64,000 nt of DNA from Nitrospirota bacterium (GTDB lineage: Bacteria > Nitrospirota > Thermodesulfovibrionia > Thermodesulfovibrionales > SM23-35), in NCBI GenBank assembly GCA_040754395.1, contig JBFMCL010000011.1, positions 32,076 to 96,075 of the forward strand, read 5' to 3'. A program made the position numbers and the translations under genes. The notes under the pieces were generated by a model. The model did not search any database and was not told the origin of the DNA. It saw nothing but the letters and a program-made list of their open reading frames with translations. Numbering within the stretch: position 1 is the first letter of the stretch; each line of letters starts with the position of its first letter. Below, one piece after another: positions 8,284-17,679 of the stretch.

Positions 8284-8942
8284 TACGGCATGGTGAGACA
8301 GAAGGTGCCGAGAAAAAACGGTACAAAGGGACGATAGATGTGCCTTTGTCGGGGCATGGTATCATGCAGATGGAACAGCTTTCGAGGTATATGGCAGGAC
8401 TTTTTAAAAGCAGCACAAATTCTCACCCTGTAACGCAGAAGCCCCGATCCGCTGACGCCGGGGAGTTCCTGAGTGCAGTGTACTGCTCTGATCTGCAGCG
8501 GTCGATAAGGAGCGCCGAGATTATTGCAGGGCCTCACGCCCTCCGTCCTGTTCTTGTTCCGGCACTGAGAGAGAGAGACTTCGGCGTATGGGAAGGCATG
8601 TCGTTTGATGAAATTAAGGAGAAATACCCTGATGAATTCGATGCATGGGCAGACAATCCCCTGCAATTCAGCCCGGTGGGAGGAGAGAGTACCATTGAGG
8701 TACGTGAACGCGTAATGAATTCCCTCCAGGAAATTATTCACCGTCATCAGGGAGAACATGTCGCGGTAGTCGCCCACGGCGGGGTGAACAGGATAATCAT
8801 CTGCCATTTGCTCGGAATACCGCTCGAAAACATCTTCAGGATCGAACAGGACTACAGTGCATTAAATATCTTTCAATACCATACAAACTGCCCTGTTGCA
8901 CAACTCATCAACGGAACAGTGCACAGGCGGGAAAAAACGTAA
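8262..8942 (+). CDS. cobC: Alpha-ribazole phosphatase / histidine phosphatase family
   Basis: A 226-residue histidine phosphatase with the catalytic RHGETEG motif at residues 9-15, a second substrate-binding block around YCSDLQRSIRSAEI, the acidic EGMSFDEIKEKYP region and the second catalytic His in VAVVAHGGVNRI. Its place after the cobS-like gene and between two cobalamin riboswitches supports dephosphorylation of alpha-ribazole-5'-phosphate (CobC). A general phosphoglycerate-mutase-like role is possible. Its start overlaps the end of the cobS frame by 22 bases. It is followed directly by the second riboswitch. Confidence 0.8.
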   Translation: MVTVIYLIRHGETEGAEKKRYKGTIDVPLSGHGIMQMEQLSRYMAGLFKSSTNSHPVTQKPRSADAGEFLSAVYCSDLQRSIRSAEIIAGPHALRPVLVPALRERDFGVWEGMSFDEIKEKYPDEFDAWADNPLQFSPVGGESTIEVRERVMNSLQEIIHRHQGEHVAVVAHGGVNRIIICHLLGIPLENIFRIEQDYSALNIFQYHTNCPVAQLINGTVHRREKT

Positions 8943-8959
8943 ATACCATATCTGCCATC

Positions 8960-9116
8960 GGCAGTGTCAGAGGTATGTGAGGGGAATCCCGTGCGAACCG
9001 GGAACTGCCCCGCAACTGTAAAGGGAACGAAAGCTCTCGGAAGCCACTGGCTATAACAGCCGGGAAGGCGGGTGAGTAGGAAGCCCTGAGTCAGGAGACC
9101 CGGAATACCTCACAAC
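8960..9116 (+). promoter_or_regulatory. Cobalamin riboswitch upstream of btuB
   Basis: A second B12 aptamer has GCCACTG at 9043-9049, the CTGCCCCGCAACTGTAAAGG-type segment at about 9004-9024, GGGAAGGCGGGTGAGTAGGAAG at about 9062-9083 and a CCTGAGTCAGGAGACCCGGA block. It matches the family better than the first copy. It lies between cobC and btuB and is expected to repress btuB translation or transcription in the presence of cobalamin. A small CCCCCTT/AGGG hairpin follows at about 9117-9131. Confidence 0.95.
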
Positions 9117-9146
9117 TCCCCCTTCGAGGGAAGAGGAGGTTAATTC

Positions 9147-9167
9147 ATGAGACACGACACATCATGA
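9147..9167 (+). CDS. Possible six-codon leader peptide between riboswitch and btuB
   Basis: A strong GGAGGT ribosome site at 9135-9140 is followed by an ATG at 9147 and a six-codon frame (MRHDTS) that stops at 9165-9167. Its stop overlaps another ATG at 9164, in a frame running into btuB out of phase. btuB itself starts at 9225 with its own AAGGAG. The short frame may be chance, or may help couple riboswitch state to btuB translation. Confidence 0.25.
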   Translation: MRHDTS

Positions 9168-9224
9168 GTAAGCAGGAGATTTTGCCGGTCGTTTCACAAA
9201 AAACTACCCAAGGAGAAACAAGTC

Positions 9225-11033
9225 ATGCATATAGTATTTGCAATCTTTTTGCTCTTTCTGCTCATCTTCCCTGCATGGGCGGAAAATGCAATAAAACTGG
9301 AAGACGTGGTTGTCACTGCAACACGGATAGAGTCGCCGGTTGAAGATGTGCCGCAGGATGTGACGGTCATAACGAAACAGGAGATACAATCCGGCAGTTA
9401 CCGGAATATCACAGAGATCATAAGAAATGTCACAGGCTTGAATGTGTTTGAATACGGCAGCACAGGATCCCCAGCTACACTCACCATAAGGGGTTCCACG
9501 GCAGAGCAGGTGCTGGTCATGGTTGACGGCAAACGGATCAATAAGCCGGGGGATGGCCTGGTCGATTTCAATTCGCTTTCCCTGCCGCTTGAATACATTG
9601 AGAGAATCGAAATACTCAGAGGTGCCTCATCTGCGTTGTACGGCGCAGAAGCGATGGGCGGCGTCATTAATATCATCACCCATGTTCCCGACGAACCCTG
9701 CACGAATCTCGCAGCATCATACGGCAGATTTGCGACGAGGGATATCCGGTTCAGCACTTCGGGAAAATTCGGGAGGCTGGGGTATTTTCTCTCCCTGTCA
9801 GAAGAAAACTCATCGGGGTTCAGGACTAATTCGGAGTATACAAGCGATGCGGTAAACGCCAAGCTCACCTTTGACATTGCCAAAAACATACGTGCTGATG
9901 TCACGGTCGACTACACCCACAAAGAGGCGGGGGCACCGGGGTCTCTGACATGGCTGACTCCTTTTGCTGAACAGACGGATGAGACATTCAATGCAGGTCT
10001 GACGCTTGCATATAAAGAGACTCTCGCACGGCTTTACAGCCATAATGCAAGGATCCGCTATCTCAATCCCGGGAGTGAAGACAATACCCACAGAAATCAT
10101 GTCAAAGGAATCGATCTGCAGCACAGCATCGCCCTCGGGTCGTCGAACCTGCTCACAGGAGGGGTAGAGCTTCTCGAAGAAGATATCGACAGCAGTGACA
10201 ATATCAATGCTGCCGGTTCCATAGGCAGGCGCAGCAGGACAAGAAAGGGAATATTCATCCAGAATGAATCAGCGGTGACAGAAAAACTCCTCTTCATACT
10301 CGGGGCAAGATACGACGACATCGGCTCTCACCGCAGAATCAGTCCAAAGGCATCTTTTCTGATAAAACTGCCTTATCAGTCAAGCCTCTCCATGTCCGCA
10401 GGAAAAGGGTTCCGTGTCCCGGCCATGAATGCCCTTTACTGGCCTGACACCGGCTGGGCTGCAGGGAATCCCGACCTCAGGCCCGAACAGTCAACTGAAT
10501 ATGAATGCAGCATCCGGAAGGCGTTCGACACCACCGGCAATCTCAGGATTGTCGCATTCGAAAAAAGATCGAAAGACCTCATCCAGTGGCAGGAGACCAG
10601 TCCGGGAAGATGGTCGCCGGAAAATGTTTCCAGGGCACGGGTACAAGGCTTTGAGGCAGACGGAGAAGTCCGTATCAGCATAGTGCGTTTGGGTCTTAAT
10701 TACACGTTCATGGATCCGGAAGACAGGACGACAGGCAAAAAAATACGGTTTGGCACACGGCACCAGATAAAGGGAACTGTTTCTCTGCATCCCGCAAAAG
10801 GCACAACACTTTCAGCAGAGTGGATGTATGTATCACACTATGTGGTCCAGCCTGGAGACCCCCGCTGTTATTTCCTTCTGAATGGAAAACTCAGCCAGAA
10901 GATCCCATTTTCCGGAGGAACAGCCGAGATTTTCATCACGGGGAAAAATATTCTGGACAGGGACTTTCAGACAATCGTGGGATATCCGATGCCACCTGTG
11001 CAATTGTTTGGAGGAATGAGTATCAGTTTCTGA
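9225..11033 (+). CDS. btuB: TonB-dependent outer-membrane cobalamin receptor
   Basis: A 602-residue TonB-dependent receptor. A signal peptide (MHIVFAIFLLFLLIFPAWA) precedes a TonB box (EDVVVTATR) and the plug domain (RNITEIIRNVTGLNV, TIRGSTAEQVLVMVDGKRIN, RGASSALYGAEAMGGVINII). The C-terminal about 450 residues are a 22-strand-type barrel ending in Phe (GGMSISF), as outer-membrane proteins do. The cobalamin riboswitch directly upstream supports corrinoid as substrate. The length matches BtuB. Uptake across the inner membrane would need BtuF (encoded at 6.5 kb) and BtuCD, which are not seen here. Confidence 0.92.
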   Translation: MHIVFAIFLLFLLIFPAWAENAIKLEDVVVTATRIESPVEDVPQDVTVITKQEIQSGSYRNITEIIRNVTGLNVFEYGSTGSPATLTIRGSTAEQVLVMVDGKRINKPGDGLVDFNSLSLPLEYIERIEILRGASSALYGAEAMGGVINIITHVPDEPCTNLAASYGRFATRDIRFSTSGKFGRLGYFLSLSEENSSGFRTNSEYTSDAVNAKLTFDIAKNIRADVTVDYTHKEAGAPGSLTWLTPFAEQTDETFNAGLTLAYKETLARLYSHNARIRYLNPGSEDNTHRNHVKGIDLQHSIALGSSNLLTGGVELLEEDIDSSDNINAAGSIGRRSRTRKGIFIQNESAVTEKLLFILGARYDDIGSHRRISPKASFLIKLPYQSSLSMSAGKGFRVPAMNALYWPDTGWAAGNPDLRPEQSTEYECSIRKAFDTTGNLRIVAFEKRSKDLIQWQETSPGRWSPENVSRARVQGFEADGEVRISIVRLGLNYTFMDPEDRTTGKKIRFGTRHQIKGTVSLHPAKGTTLSAEWMYVSHYVVQPGDPRCYFLLNGKLSQKIPFSGGTAEIFITGKNILDRDFQTIVGYPMPPVQLFGGMSISF

Positions 11034-11069
11034 TGCTGAAAGAGAGGTGCCGAACGCGGTAATGTGGTG

Positions 11070-11108
11070 TCCCCGCCCTGCCTTCCGTGAGGAGGAACAG
11101 GGTGGGGA
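11070..11108. terminator. Bidirectional hairpin between btuB and the convergent hydrolase gene
   Basis: Eleven-base arms (11070-11080 and 11098-11108, one G-U pair) of TCCCCGCCCTG type flank a 17-base loop. There is no long T-run on either side. Its position between two convergent genes supports termination in both directions. Confidence 0.6.
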
Positions 11109-11132
11109 TAGCAGATATGGAAACACACAATA

Positions 11133-12032
11133 TCAGAATGCCTCCTCTATTTTTTTGCACAGCAACTTCCTTACCTCAGGATCAAACAGAATAGATGCAT
11201 GGTTGTGATCAAAGATAAAATGCTCATCAGCCCATGAAAGCCGTGAACTCTCCAAAGACACAAGGCCATCTCCCCTTCCCTTTTTCATCTCATCGGGATA
11301 ATACTTTTCCGGGATAACCCGCTCGAACACATTGGGGAAAGAAAAATTCCGGATGCGGAAAAGCGTCGGGTTAGTGCCTCCAAGAGAGATATACCATACA
11401 CCGTTCAATCGTCTGTCATGCAGGGTCCTGAAAAAATTGGAGCCGGGAAGCAGTTCTTTCAGGGACCTGCTTTTCAGAAACTCCGATACCCGCTTCACAG
11501 CAAAGGCAAGAGACCCCTTTTCTCCGGACGGGAACAACGGATCCAGTGCCCTTGCAAGCGGCGTTACATATGCAGCGACGCGGGCGACGGAACTGCCATA
11601 ATGAGGAGTAGAGATCGTAATAATCCCCTTCACCGAACTGTCTTCTTCGGTCAGATACTTCCGCGCGACAAGACCTCCCCTGCTGTGGCCGACGAGGATA
11701 AGGCCAGACCTTGTCATTGTGCGTGCGATTTTGGCGATCTCCCTCAACTCCTGGACTGCAGACTCGATGGGACCGGCCGGTCTCCGCTGACTCCACGTAA
11801 CCATATTGTAATCCCTGGATTGCAGATCATCAAAAAGCGTGGAAATCCTTTCCGTTCGCTTTTTCCTGTTCCCGCCGAGCAGAATGCTGAGAGGACACAA
11901 CCCTCCCAAGATGCGTGAAGCAGAGGGATCTACCCAGATATTCCTGTCCATGCCGAGGCCGTGGATGAAGATCACAGCAGGTTTATCATCACTTCCCTTG
12001 CAGGATATCTCTTCGAGTTTCATTCCCTTCAA
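11133..12032 (-). CDS. Alpha/beta hydrolase, lipase-like
   Basis: A 299-residue alpha/beta hydrolase. The oxyanion-hole block is AVIFIHGLGMDRNIW at about residue 19, and the nucleophile Ser is in the GHSRGG elbow. Later, an Asp in GRGDGLVSLESS and a C-terminal His in FIFDHNHASILFD fit the remaining catalytic residues. It resembles PGAP1/lipase-type acyl hydrolases, but the substrate is unknown. No signal peptide is seen. Its start overlaps the nagZ stop by four bases (ATGA), so the two are translationally coupled on the minus strand. Confidence 0.75.
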   Translation of the reverse strand: MKGMKLEEISCKGSDDKPAVIFIHGLGMDRNIWVDPSASRILGGLCPLSILLGGNRKKRTERISTLFDDLQSRDYNMVTWSQRRPAGPIESAVQELREIAKIARTMTRSGLILVGHSRGGLVARKYLTEEDSSVKGIITISTPHYGSSVARVAAYVTPLARALDPLFPSGEKGSLAFAVKRVSEFLKSRSLKELLPGSNFFRTLHDRRLNGVWYISLGGTNPTLFRIRNFSFPNVFERVIPEKYYPDEMKKGRGDGLVSLESSRLSWADEHFIFDHNHASILFDPEVRKLLCKKIEEAF

Positions 12033-13537
12033 AGACCAAGGTCAACAGGAACAATGCCACTGAACTCACTGCGCCCTTCAAGACACTTCATTACCGCATC
12101 CTGAGCCTGTTCCGTTGCCTCATAGGCGGCTATGAGAACCCGGGCGTCCCTGAAATGACGCAGGACATAGGGGCTTCCGAACGATATGACGACCGAACAT
12201 CCTGCCTGCTGTATGAGCCGCAGGATTTTTTCCTTCTCCGCATCGCTGATTCCGGAACTCCCTTTCCATGCAGCAACGCTGGTAAATACCGCAAATACAG
12301 GACAGCGGTTTTCAAGTGATATCTCTTCATCGATCGTCGAAATGCGGGGAAAATATTTCCGGACAGACGATAGTGCGTACAGTTCAGGGTCACCCGCCAG
12401 TACCAGATGAAGCCTGCGTTTATCAGCAGCAGGAACTTCCCCTATGGTGCCCTGCACAAGACTGATTGACTTCTGCACAATCTGTGCAGAGATTTCCATA
12501 TTTTTCCGGTAGTCGACTTCGCGTCCGGCAGCATCATGAAGACGGGTCTTTATTGCTGCAATACGGGCATACGCGGCTTCTGTCTTTTGCCGGAGTCTTC
12601 CCTCAGCAGCGACCGCCGCGAGCAATTCCTTCGCCGTTGCATCAGGATCAGCAGGATGAAGGAGGATATCAGCACCCGCCTCTATACAACGCGCCGGAAC
12701 ATTTGCGATGTCATTCAGGGCACTCATGATCAGGGCATCTGTCAGGATAAGTCCCTCAAACCCGAGTTCGTTCCGCAGGAGGTCCGTGAGTATTTTTCCG
12801 GACAGACTCGCAGGGTTGGCATCAATGGATGGGATGCTTAAATGCCCGACCATGATACTGCCCGCCCCTGTCCTGATCGCCTCCCTGAAGGGGGCGATAT
12901 CCGTATCCATTAAATCCTCCCTGGATTTCCTGATGACAGGAAGACGGATATGGGAATCTGTGGAGGTATCGCCGTGACCGGGAAAATGCTTGGCAGAAGT
13001 AATGAGCCCTGCTCTCTCCAGAATCCTGATATACTCCGACCCGAACCATGCCACGCGTTCCGGATCATCTGAAAAGGCCCTCGTACAGATAATGGGGTTA
13101 TCCGGGTCTCTGTTGACGTCAAGAACCGGGATGAGCGGCATGTTGATCCCCATATCCCCGGCTTCTTCGGCAAGCACCCTGAGTGATTCCCTGAGCAGAA
13201 AGACATCATCCGGCCTGCTAACGTCAACGGCAGCGGAAACCGCCATCTGACAGGGCAGCGGTGTAGTCCCCTGTATCTGCTGGCAAATCCCCCGTTCGAC
13301 GTCGGATGCAATAAACAGGGGAACCTCTGCTGATGCCTGCAAATCACGGATAAAGGATTTTACTTCCTCTTTCCAGCCGCCGAAGAGAATAAACCCACCG
13401 ATTCCTCTTTTCACGAGCCCCAATATCTTCTCCCGGTAAAAGGCCTCCCGTATTCTTTCCCCGTCAAGCCTGCTGATGATCAGCTGATATATTTTTTTTT
13501 CTGCTGGTAACTGTCCGGCGTTCTTGTGAGTCGGCAT
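12029..13537 (-). CDS. nagZ: Beta-N-acetylhexosaminidase, glycoside hydrolase family 3
   Basis: A 502-residue GH3 enzyme likely acting on GlcNAc-anhydroMurNAc during peptidoglycan recycling. Diagnostic motifs are PLIPVLDVNRDPDNP, the KHFPGHGDTSTDSH block that holds the catalytic His/Asp dyad of NagZ, and GLILTDALIMSAL carrying the nucleophile Asp. The protein is longer than the typical 340-residue NagZ. Its C-terminal about 150 residues (from about 350) form an extra GH3 C-terminal-type domain, as in many Gram-positive and Nitrospirota homologues. No signal peptide is evident, so a cytoplasmic site is likely. The downstream gene is the coupled hydrolase. Confidence 0.85.
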   Translation of the reverse strand: MPTHKNAGQLPAEKKIYQLIISRLDGERIREAFYREKILGLVKRGIGGFILFGGWKEEVKSFIRDLQASAEVPLFIASDVERGICQQIQGTTPLPCQMAVSAAVDVSRPDDVFLLRESLRVLAEEAGDMGINMPLIPVLDVNRDPDNPIICTRAFSDDPERVAWFGSEYIRILERAGLITSAKHFPGHGDTSTDSHIRLPVIRKSREDLMDTDIAPFREAIRTGAGSIMVGHLSIPSIDANPASLSGKILTDLLRNELGFEGLILTDALIMSALNDIANVPARCIEAGADILLHPADPDATAKELLAAVAAEGRLRQKTEAAYARIAAIKTRLHDAAGREVDYRKNMEISAQIVQKSISLVQGTIGEVPAADKRRLHLVLAGDPELYALSSVRKYFPRISTIDEEISLENRCPVFAVFTSVAAWKGSSGISDAEKEKILRLIQQAGCSVVISFGSPYVLRHFRDARVLIAAYEATEQAQDAVMKCLEGRSEFSGIVPVDLGL

Positions 13538-13645
13538 AATGCAGTTTATCAGATCGGTGCAGTCAGGAACAATAACCCTGATGTCTTATCATCAATGACC
13601 TTACCCCGCGCGCCGGAAAGGATGTGCCGGGGATTGCACAAAAAT

Positions 13646-13663
13646 ACCTATTTGAAAATAGGT
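13646..13663. promoter_or_regulatory. Perfect 18-base palindrome upstream of the diguanylate cyclase gene
   Basis: ACCTATTT, a two-base centre and AAATAGGT form a perfect palindrome about 45 bases before the gene at 13709, in an AT-rich intergenic region. It could be an operator for a dimeric regulator. The regulator is unknown. Confidence 0.4.
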
Positions 13664-13708
13664 CTAAATCTGATAGAATTACTCAAAATTCAAACTTGAG
13701 GAACATAA

Positions 13709-14635
13709 ATGGCACTGGCGAAGATCCTGCTCGTTGAGGACGACAAGATGCAGGCAAAATTCGCAAAGGAATTCCTGGAGACAAACGGGTACCAGGTTAT
13801 TCTGGCAGAAAACGGTAAATCCGCAATCAAGTTCGCAAAGACAGAGAATGTGGATATCATACTGCTCGACCTCATGCTGCCGGACATGAACGGCAATGAA
13901 GTGTGCCGGTGGCTGAAACTGAATCAGGATACCAAAGGAATACCCATCATCATGCTGACGGTAAAAAACTCCACGATGGAAAAGGTCGAAGGACTGAAGG
14001 CAGGTGCTGACGATTATCTCTCAAAGCCCTATAAAGAAGTCGAACTCAACGCCCGCATATACGCCTCCCTGAGAACAAAGGCGTTGCAGGATGAACTGAG
14101 GAAGAAAAACCGCGAACTTGAGGAAATCCTCTCGAAGGTGGAATTCCTTGCGATCACCGACCCCCTCACGGAACTCTTCAACAGGAGGCACTTTGAAACC
14201 ATTATTGACAATGAATTCAACAGGTCAGAGAGATATAAAACCCCGCTTTCCTGCCTCATGATAGACGTTGATCACTTTAAAAGCATCAATGATGCGTTTG
14301 GCCACCGTGCAGGCGACTCGGTTCTGAAAGAAATCGCGGAAATCATCAAAAGCTGTCTGAGAAAAGTCGACACGCTGGCACGATGGGGTGGCGAGGAGTT
14401 TGTTGTCCTGCTCCCGAAAACAGACAAGGAACACTCTCTTCATGCTGCCTCCAGGATTCTCTCATCCATCTCGAATCATCAATTCCCCGGTATTGACAGA
14501 AAGATTACTGTCAGTATTGGCATTGCAAGCATCCCCTCTTCTTCGCTGGACACTTCCGAGAAACTTGTGGATGCTTCAGATGCGGCACTCTATCACGCCA
14601 AAGCAGGGGGAAGAAACCGGATAGAAATGTCTTAA
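13709..14635 (+). CDS. Response regulator diguanylate cyclase (REC-GGDEF, PleD-like)
   Basis: A 308-residue protein makes cyclic-di-GMP under phosphorelay control. Residues 1-120 are a receiver domain (ILLVEDDK with the acidic pair, phospho-acceptor Asp in IILLDLMLPDM, Thr in IIMLTVKN, Lys in YLSKPYK). A coiled linker (LRKKNRELEEILSKVEFLA) leads to the GGDEF domain: DPLTELFNRRHFE, DVDHFKSINDAFGH, and the active-site loop RWGGEEF. No RxxD inhibitory site is obvious upstream of GGEEF, so product feedback may be absent. No cognate kinase is adjacent. Likely clients in the window are the PilZ-containing synthase at 21.9 kb and the PilZ protein at 39.2 kb. Confidence 0.92.
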   Translation: MALAKILLVEDDKMQAKFAKEFLETNGYQVILAENGKSAIKFAKTENVDIILLDLMLPDMNGNEVCRWLKLNQDTKGIPIIMLTVKNSTMEKVEGLKAGADDYLSKPYKEVELNARIYASLRTKALQDELRKKNRELEEILSKVEFLAITDPLTELFNRRHFETIIDNEFNRSERYKTPLSCLMIDVDHFKSINDAFGHRAGDSVLKEIAEIIKSCLRKVDTLARWGGEEFVVLLPKTDKEHSLHAASRILSSISNHQFPGIDRKITVSIGIASIPSSSLDTSEKLVDASDAALYHAKAGGRNRIEMS

Positions 14636-14660
14636 TGATCGCTATTGTTAAGCAATCATT
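14634..14660 (+). terminator. Hairpin after the diguanylate cyclase gene
   Basis: Arms AATGATCGCT (14634-14643) and AGCAATCATT (14651-14660) pair with one G-U, directly at the stop codon. An A-rich then T-rich tract follows, so this is a plausible intrinsic terminator. Confidence 0.5.
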
Positions 14661-14720
14661 AAAATAAAACTTTTTTATTAACTTTATTTACAAAAAACAG
14701 TTTTTATGCTATTTTAGGGT

Positions 14721-15365
14721 ATGTGGTCTGTGCTGAATGAAAATCCTACCCGGGAAAAGATCATTATTCTTCTGAAAAAAAGAGGGTCTACATCAATCGA
14801 CGACCTCAGCAGGGAACTGAATATCACCTCCATGGGCATCAGGCAGCATCTCCTTTCTCTGGAAAGAAGGGGCCTTATCGATTATGTGGCAAAACGACAG
14901 GGGATCGGCAGACCTGCCTTTCTCTACAGGCTTACCGACAAGGCAGATGAACTCTTTACCAAGGCATATGACAGCTTCCTTGTAAACGTATTCAAGGATA
15001 TCGAAAAACACGATGGCCGTGAAAAGATAGACGAGATATTCAAATGGCGTAAGAACAGGATATTCAAGGAAGCAAGAGAAGCCCTTGCGGAAAAAAAGAC
15101 CGTTCAGGAACGGATCAACGGCATGAAAGATATCCTTGAATCAGAGGGGTACCTGGCCGAACTCGATGACAGCAGCAACTCCTTTATCATGCGTCTTTAC
15201 AACTGCCCGATCTTTAAACTTGCACACGAATTCAGAGAGGCCTGCCGGTACGACCTCCAGATGTTCCGCGAACTCCTCGGGAAAGACGTCAATCGTGAAT
15301 CTTGCATAACCGACGGCGACACTTCCTGCACCTATACCATACCCAAACACATCCCGAAAACCTGA
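14721..15365 (+). CDS. SufR-like DNA-binding regulator with four conserved cysteines
   Basis: A 214-residue ArsR/DeoR-type winged-helix protein. Residues about 8-75 form the HTH (SIDDLSRELNITSMGIRQHL, then GIGRPAFLYRLTDKADELF). The C-terminal half has four cysteines (in LYNCPIFK, REACRYD, ESCITD and TSCTY) spaced as in SufR-type repressors, which bind an iron-sulfur cluster and control suf genes. SufR identity is inference: there are no suf genes within this window. It stands alone after an AT-rich stretch of about 80 bases. Confidence 0.72.
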   Translation: MWSVLNENPTREKIIILLKKRGSTSIDDLSRELNITSMGIRQHLLSLERRGLIDYVAKRQGIGRPAFLYRLTDKADELFTKAYDSFLVNVFKDIEKHDGREKIDEIFKWRKNRIFKEAREALAEKKTVQERINGMKDILESEGYLAELDDSSNSFIMRLYNCPIFKLAHEFREACRYDLQMFRELLGKDVNRESCITDGDTSCTYTIPKHIPKT

Positions 15366-15533
15366 AGATCCGCCGATAACTTCACCCCATCAGGTTCTCT
15401 CTTTCCCTTCATAACAATCGTCACCTTGCATTTTGAGACGACAATCCCGGTATTCCGGCAGCATATCCAAAATATCCTTTTTTTAAGAATATTTATATAA
15501 TTAATACTAATAAACCGCATGAGAAATTTTCCC

Positions 15534-15562
15534 TTGCCATAAGGTACCGTTTTATTTTATCT
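15534..15562 (+). promoter_or_regulatory. Candidate promoter of the 6S-like RNA
   Basis: TTGCCA at 15534-15539 and TTATCT at 15557-15562 are spaced by 17 bases. The predicted start (about 15570) lies just before the structured RNA region and far from any start codon. Confidence 0.35.
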
Positions 15563-15595
15563 TAAAGTTATAAAAAAATAACAATAACAAGGAGG

Positions 15596-15800
15596 GATTG
15601 TTACAGTTATTGTGCAATTGCCTGCCCTGTTGGTGATAAGGTGAACATGTTGATCCGGCAAGTTAGATCTTTTGGGAGCTTACGTAAAGAGTTGGTGTGC
15701 ATGTCTCCCTTGGGGAGAAAGCCTGAAGACTCTTTCAGGGCACCCACCTATTTTATAGGCGGATCTAATTTCTCCTTACACGGCAGGGTGGGTTTATTCA
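15596..15800 (+). ncRNA. ssrS: Candidate 6S RNA (ssrS) upstream of rny
   Basis: A region of about 230 bases before rny has no credible coding frame and is strongly structured. It has a closing helix CCTGCC/GGCAGG (about 15622 and 15784), a middle part with GGTGATAAGGTGAACATG, and a CACCCACCT segment near 15741. The 5' half plus a purine-rich open middle fits the long double-stranded rod with a central bubble by which 6S RNA holds sigma-70 RNA polymerase. In several deltaproteobacteria, 6S lies just before rny, and this position supports the call. I could not fold it or compare it with a covariance model. Boundaries are rough. An rny mRNA leader is the alternative. Confidence 0.6.
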
Positions 15801-16032
15801 ACCAGACTGGGTTCGTACGGCTAAGACCTTTTTGGAGGATTTTACATAAATGTATCATAGAGAGCAAATGGAAATTTGTATGCAAAATCAACAATTTCTC
15901 ACCTCCAAAAATGCTTTCCGCCTTCTAATCCAGCCTGACAGGTAATCTTCAGAAAAAAGACAAAAGAAAGTCTTTGCGTCATCAGGATTCCCTCAACTGA
16001 TGAAAAAGATTGAGGAAGGGGGTTTTGCATAC

Positions 16033-17589
16033 ATGGAACTCTATTTGTTGATTGGCATACTTGCTGGTGTTGCAGTTGGTTTGGCTATTACTCTTGTATC
16101 GCAGGCGCAGCTGAAAACAAAGCGGGCAGCTCTCGAGCAGGAAAGGGCAAAAGCACTTGAAAATGCACAGAAGGAAGCTGAAAGCATCAGGAAAGAGGCG
16201 CAAGTTGAGGCCAAAGATATGGTTTATCAGGCAAAGTCCGAAGTTGACAAGGAACTCCGCGAACGACGCTCTGAACTGAACCATCTCGACAAAAGATTAC
16301 GGCAGAAAGAGGAAGTGCTTGACAGGAAATTTGAACAGATCGAAAAAAGAGATCAGGAATTAAACAAAAGGGAAAAAGACTACGTTGCAAAGGAACGGAC
16401 CATCCAGGACAGGGAAAATACCTACAACAAGTTAATCAGGGAACAGACAGAACTTCTTGAAAAGATATCCGGCCTGAGTTCCGACGATGCAAAGAAAGAG
16501 CTTCTCAGAAAAATCGAAGAGGAATCACAGTTTGAATCAGCAAAACTCGCCAAGAAAATCGAGGACGAGGCAAGGGAACATGCAGAGAAAAAGGCAAAGG
16601 AAATAATAGGTTTCTCGATACAGCGATATTCAAGCGATTATGTGACTGATACGACGGTATCCTCGGTGAGCCTTCCGAATGACGAGATGAAAGGAAGAAT
16701 AATCGGCAGGGAGGGACGCAATATTCGGGCATTGGAGGCTGCAACCGGGGTCGACCTGATCGTTGACGATACCCCGGAGACAGTAACCCTGTCTGCCTTT
16801 GATCCGGTCAGGCGGGAAATCGCAAGGATTTCCCTTGAGCGCCTGATAACCGATGGAAGGATTCACCCCACAAGGATTGAAGAGATTGTCGAAAAAGTCA
16901 AAAAGGAAATCGAAACCCATATACGGGAGGAAGGCGAAAAGGCTGTCTTCGACTTCGGATTGTCCGGCATCCATCCTGAACTTATCAAACTGATCGGGAG
17001 GCTGAAATACAGAACCTCATACGGCCAGAATGTCCTCCAGCACTCGAGGGAGGTCGCGTATCTGGCCGGCATGATGGCCGGAGAATTGCGGGTGGACATG
17101 AAACTTGCAAAACGGGCAGGCATTCTCCACGACATCGGAAAGGCAGTCGATCATGAAATCGAGGGCTCCCACCAGGAAATCGGTTCGAACATCGCCAGAA
17201 AATATGGAGAAAACCACAAAGTAAGCAATGCCATACTGGTCCACCATGGCGAAGGAGACCCCATGACCGTTGAGGCTGCGCTTGTTGCCGCGGCAGATGC
17301 GCTGTCAGCAGCCCGCCCGGGTGTCAGAAAAGAGAGCATAGAGAATTACCTGAAGCGTCTTGAGAAGCTCGAACAGATGGCCCTTTCCTATAAAGGGGTC
17401 GATAAATGTTACGCAATACAGGCAGGACGTGAAATCCGGATTATCGTGAAACCTGAAGACGTCAGCGACGAAATATCCTCGATGATTTCAAGAGAACTTG
17501 CCAGGAAAATTGAGTCCGAAATGACGTATCCCGGACAGATAAAGGTAACGGTCATCAGAGAGTCCAGGTACGTGGAATATGCAAAGTAA
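16033..17589 (+). CDS. rny: Ribonuclease Y
   Basis: A membrane-anchored endoribonuclease that starts mRNA decay. I use the ATG at 16033, giving [20 protein letters not shown] as the N-terminal membrane anchor, with GAGGAAGGGGG upstream; an ATG at 16000 would add an unusual extension. The 518 residues match the family: a coiled coil rich in Glu/Lys/Arg (about 30-200), a KH domain ([17 protein letters not shown]), and an HD domain with [10 protein letters not shown] and the metal-binding HDIG of [14 protein letters not shown]. The end ([15 protein letters not shown]) is typical. It is followed by ymdB, a very common pairing. Confidence 0.95.
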   Translation: MELYLLIGILAGVAVGLAITLVSQAQLKTKRAALEQERAKALENAQKEAESIRKEAQVEAKDMVYQAKSEVDKELRERRSELNHLDKRLRQKEEVLDRKFEQIEKRDQELNKREKDYVAKERTIQDRENTYNKLIREQTELLEKISGLSSDDAKKELLRKIEEESQFESAKLAKKIEDEAREHAEKKAKEIIGFSIQRYSSDYVTDTTVSSVSLPNDEMKGRIIGREGRNIRALEAATGVDLIVDDTPETVTLSAFDPVRREIARISLERLITDGRIHPTRIEEIVEKVKKEIETHIREEGEKAVFDFGLSGIHPELIKLIGRLKYRTSYGQNVLQHSREVAYLAGMMAGELRVDMKLAKRAGILHDIGKAVDHEIEGSHQEIGSNIARKYGENHKVSNAILVHHGEGDPMTVEAALVAAADALSAARPGVRKESIENYLKRLEKLEQMALSYKGVDKCYAIQAGREIRIIVKPEDVSDEISSMISRELARKIESEMTYPGQIKVTVIRESRYVEYAK

Positions 17590-17679
17590 TGCTTTTGCCG
17601 GCACATTCCCCATAGTTTCAGAATCCCAGCGTTACGGGGATGCGCAAAAGAACAGCAGCAGGCAGAGAAGCTGTTCACA

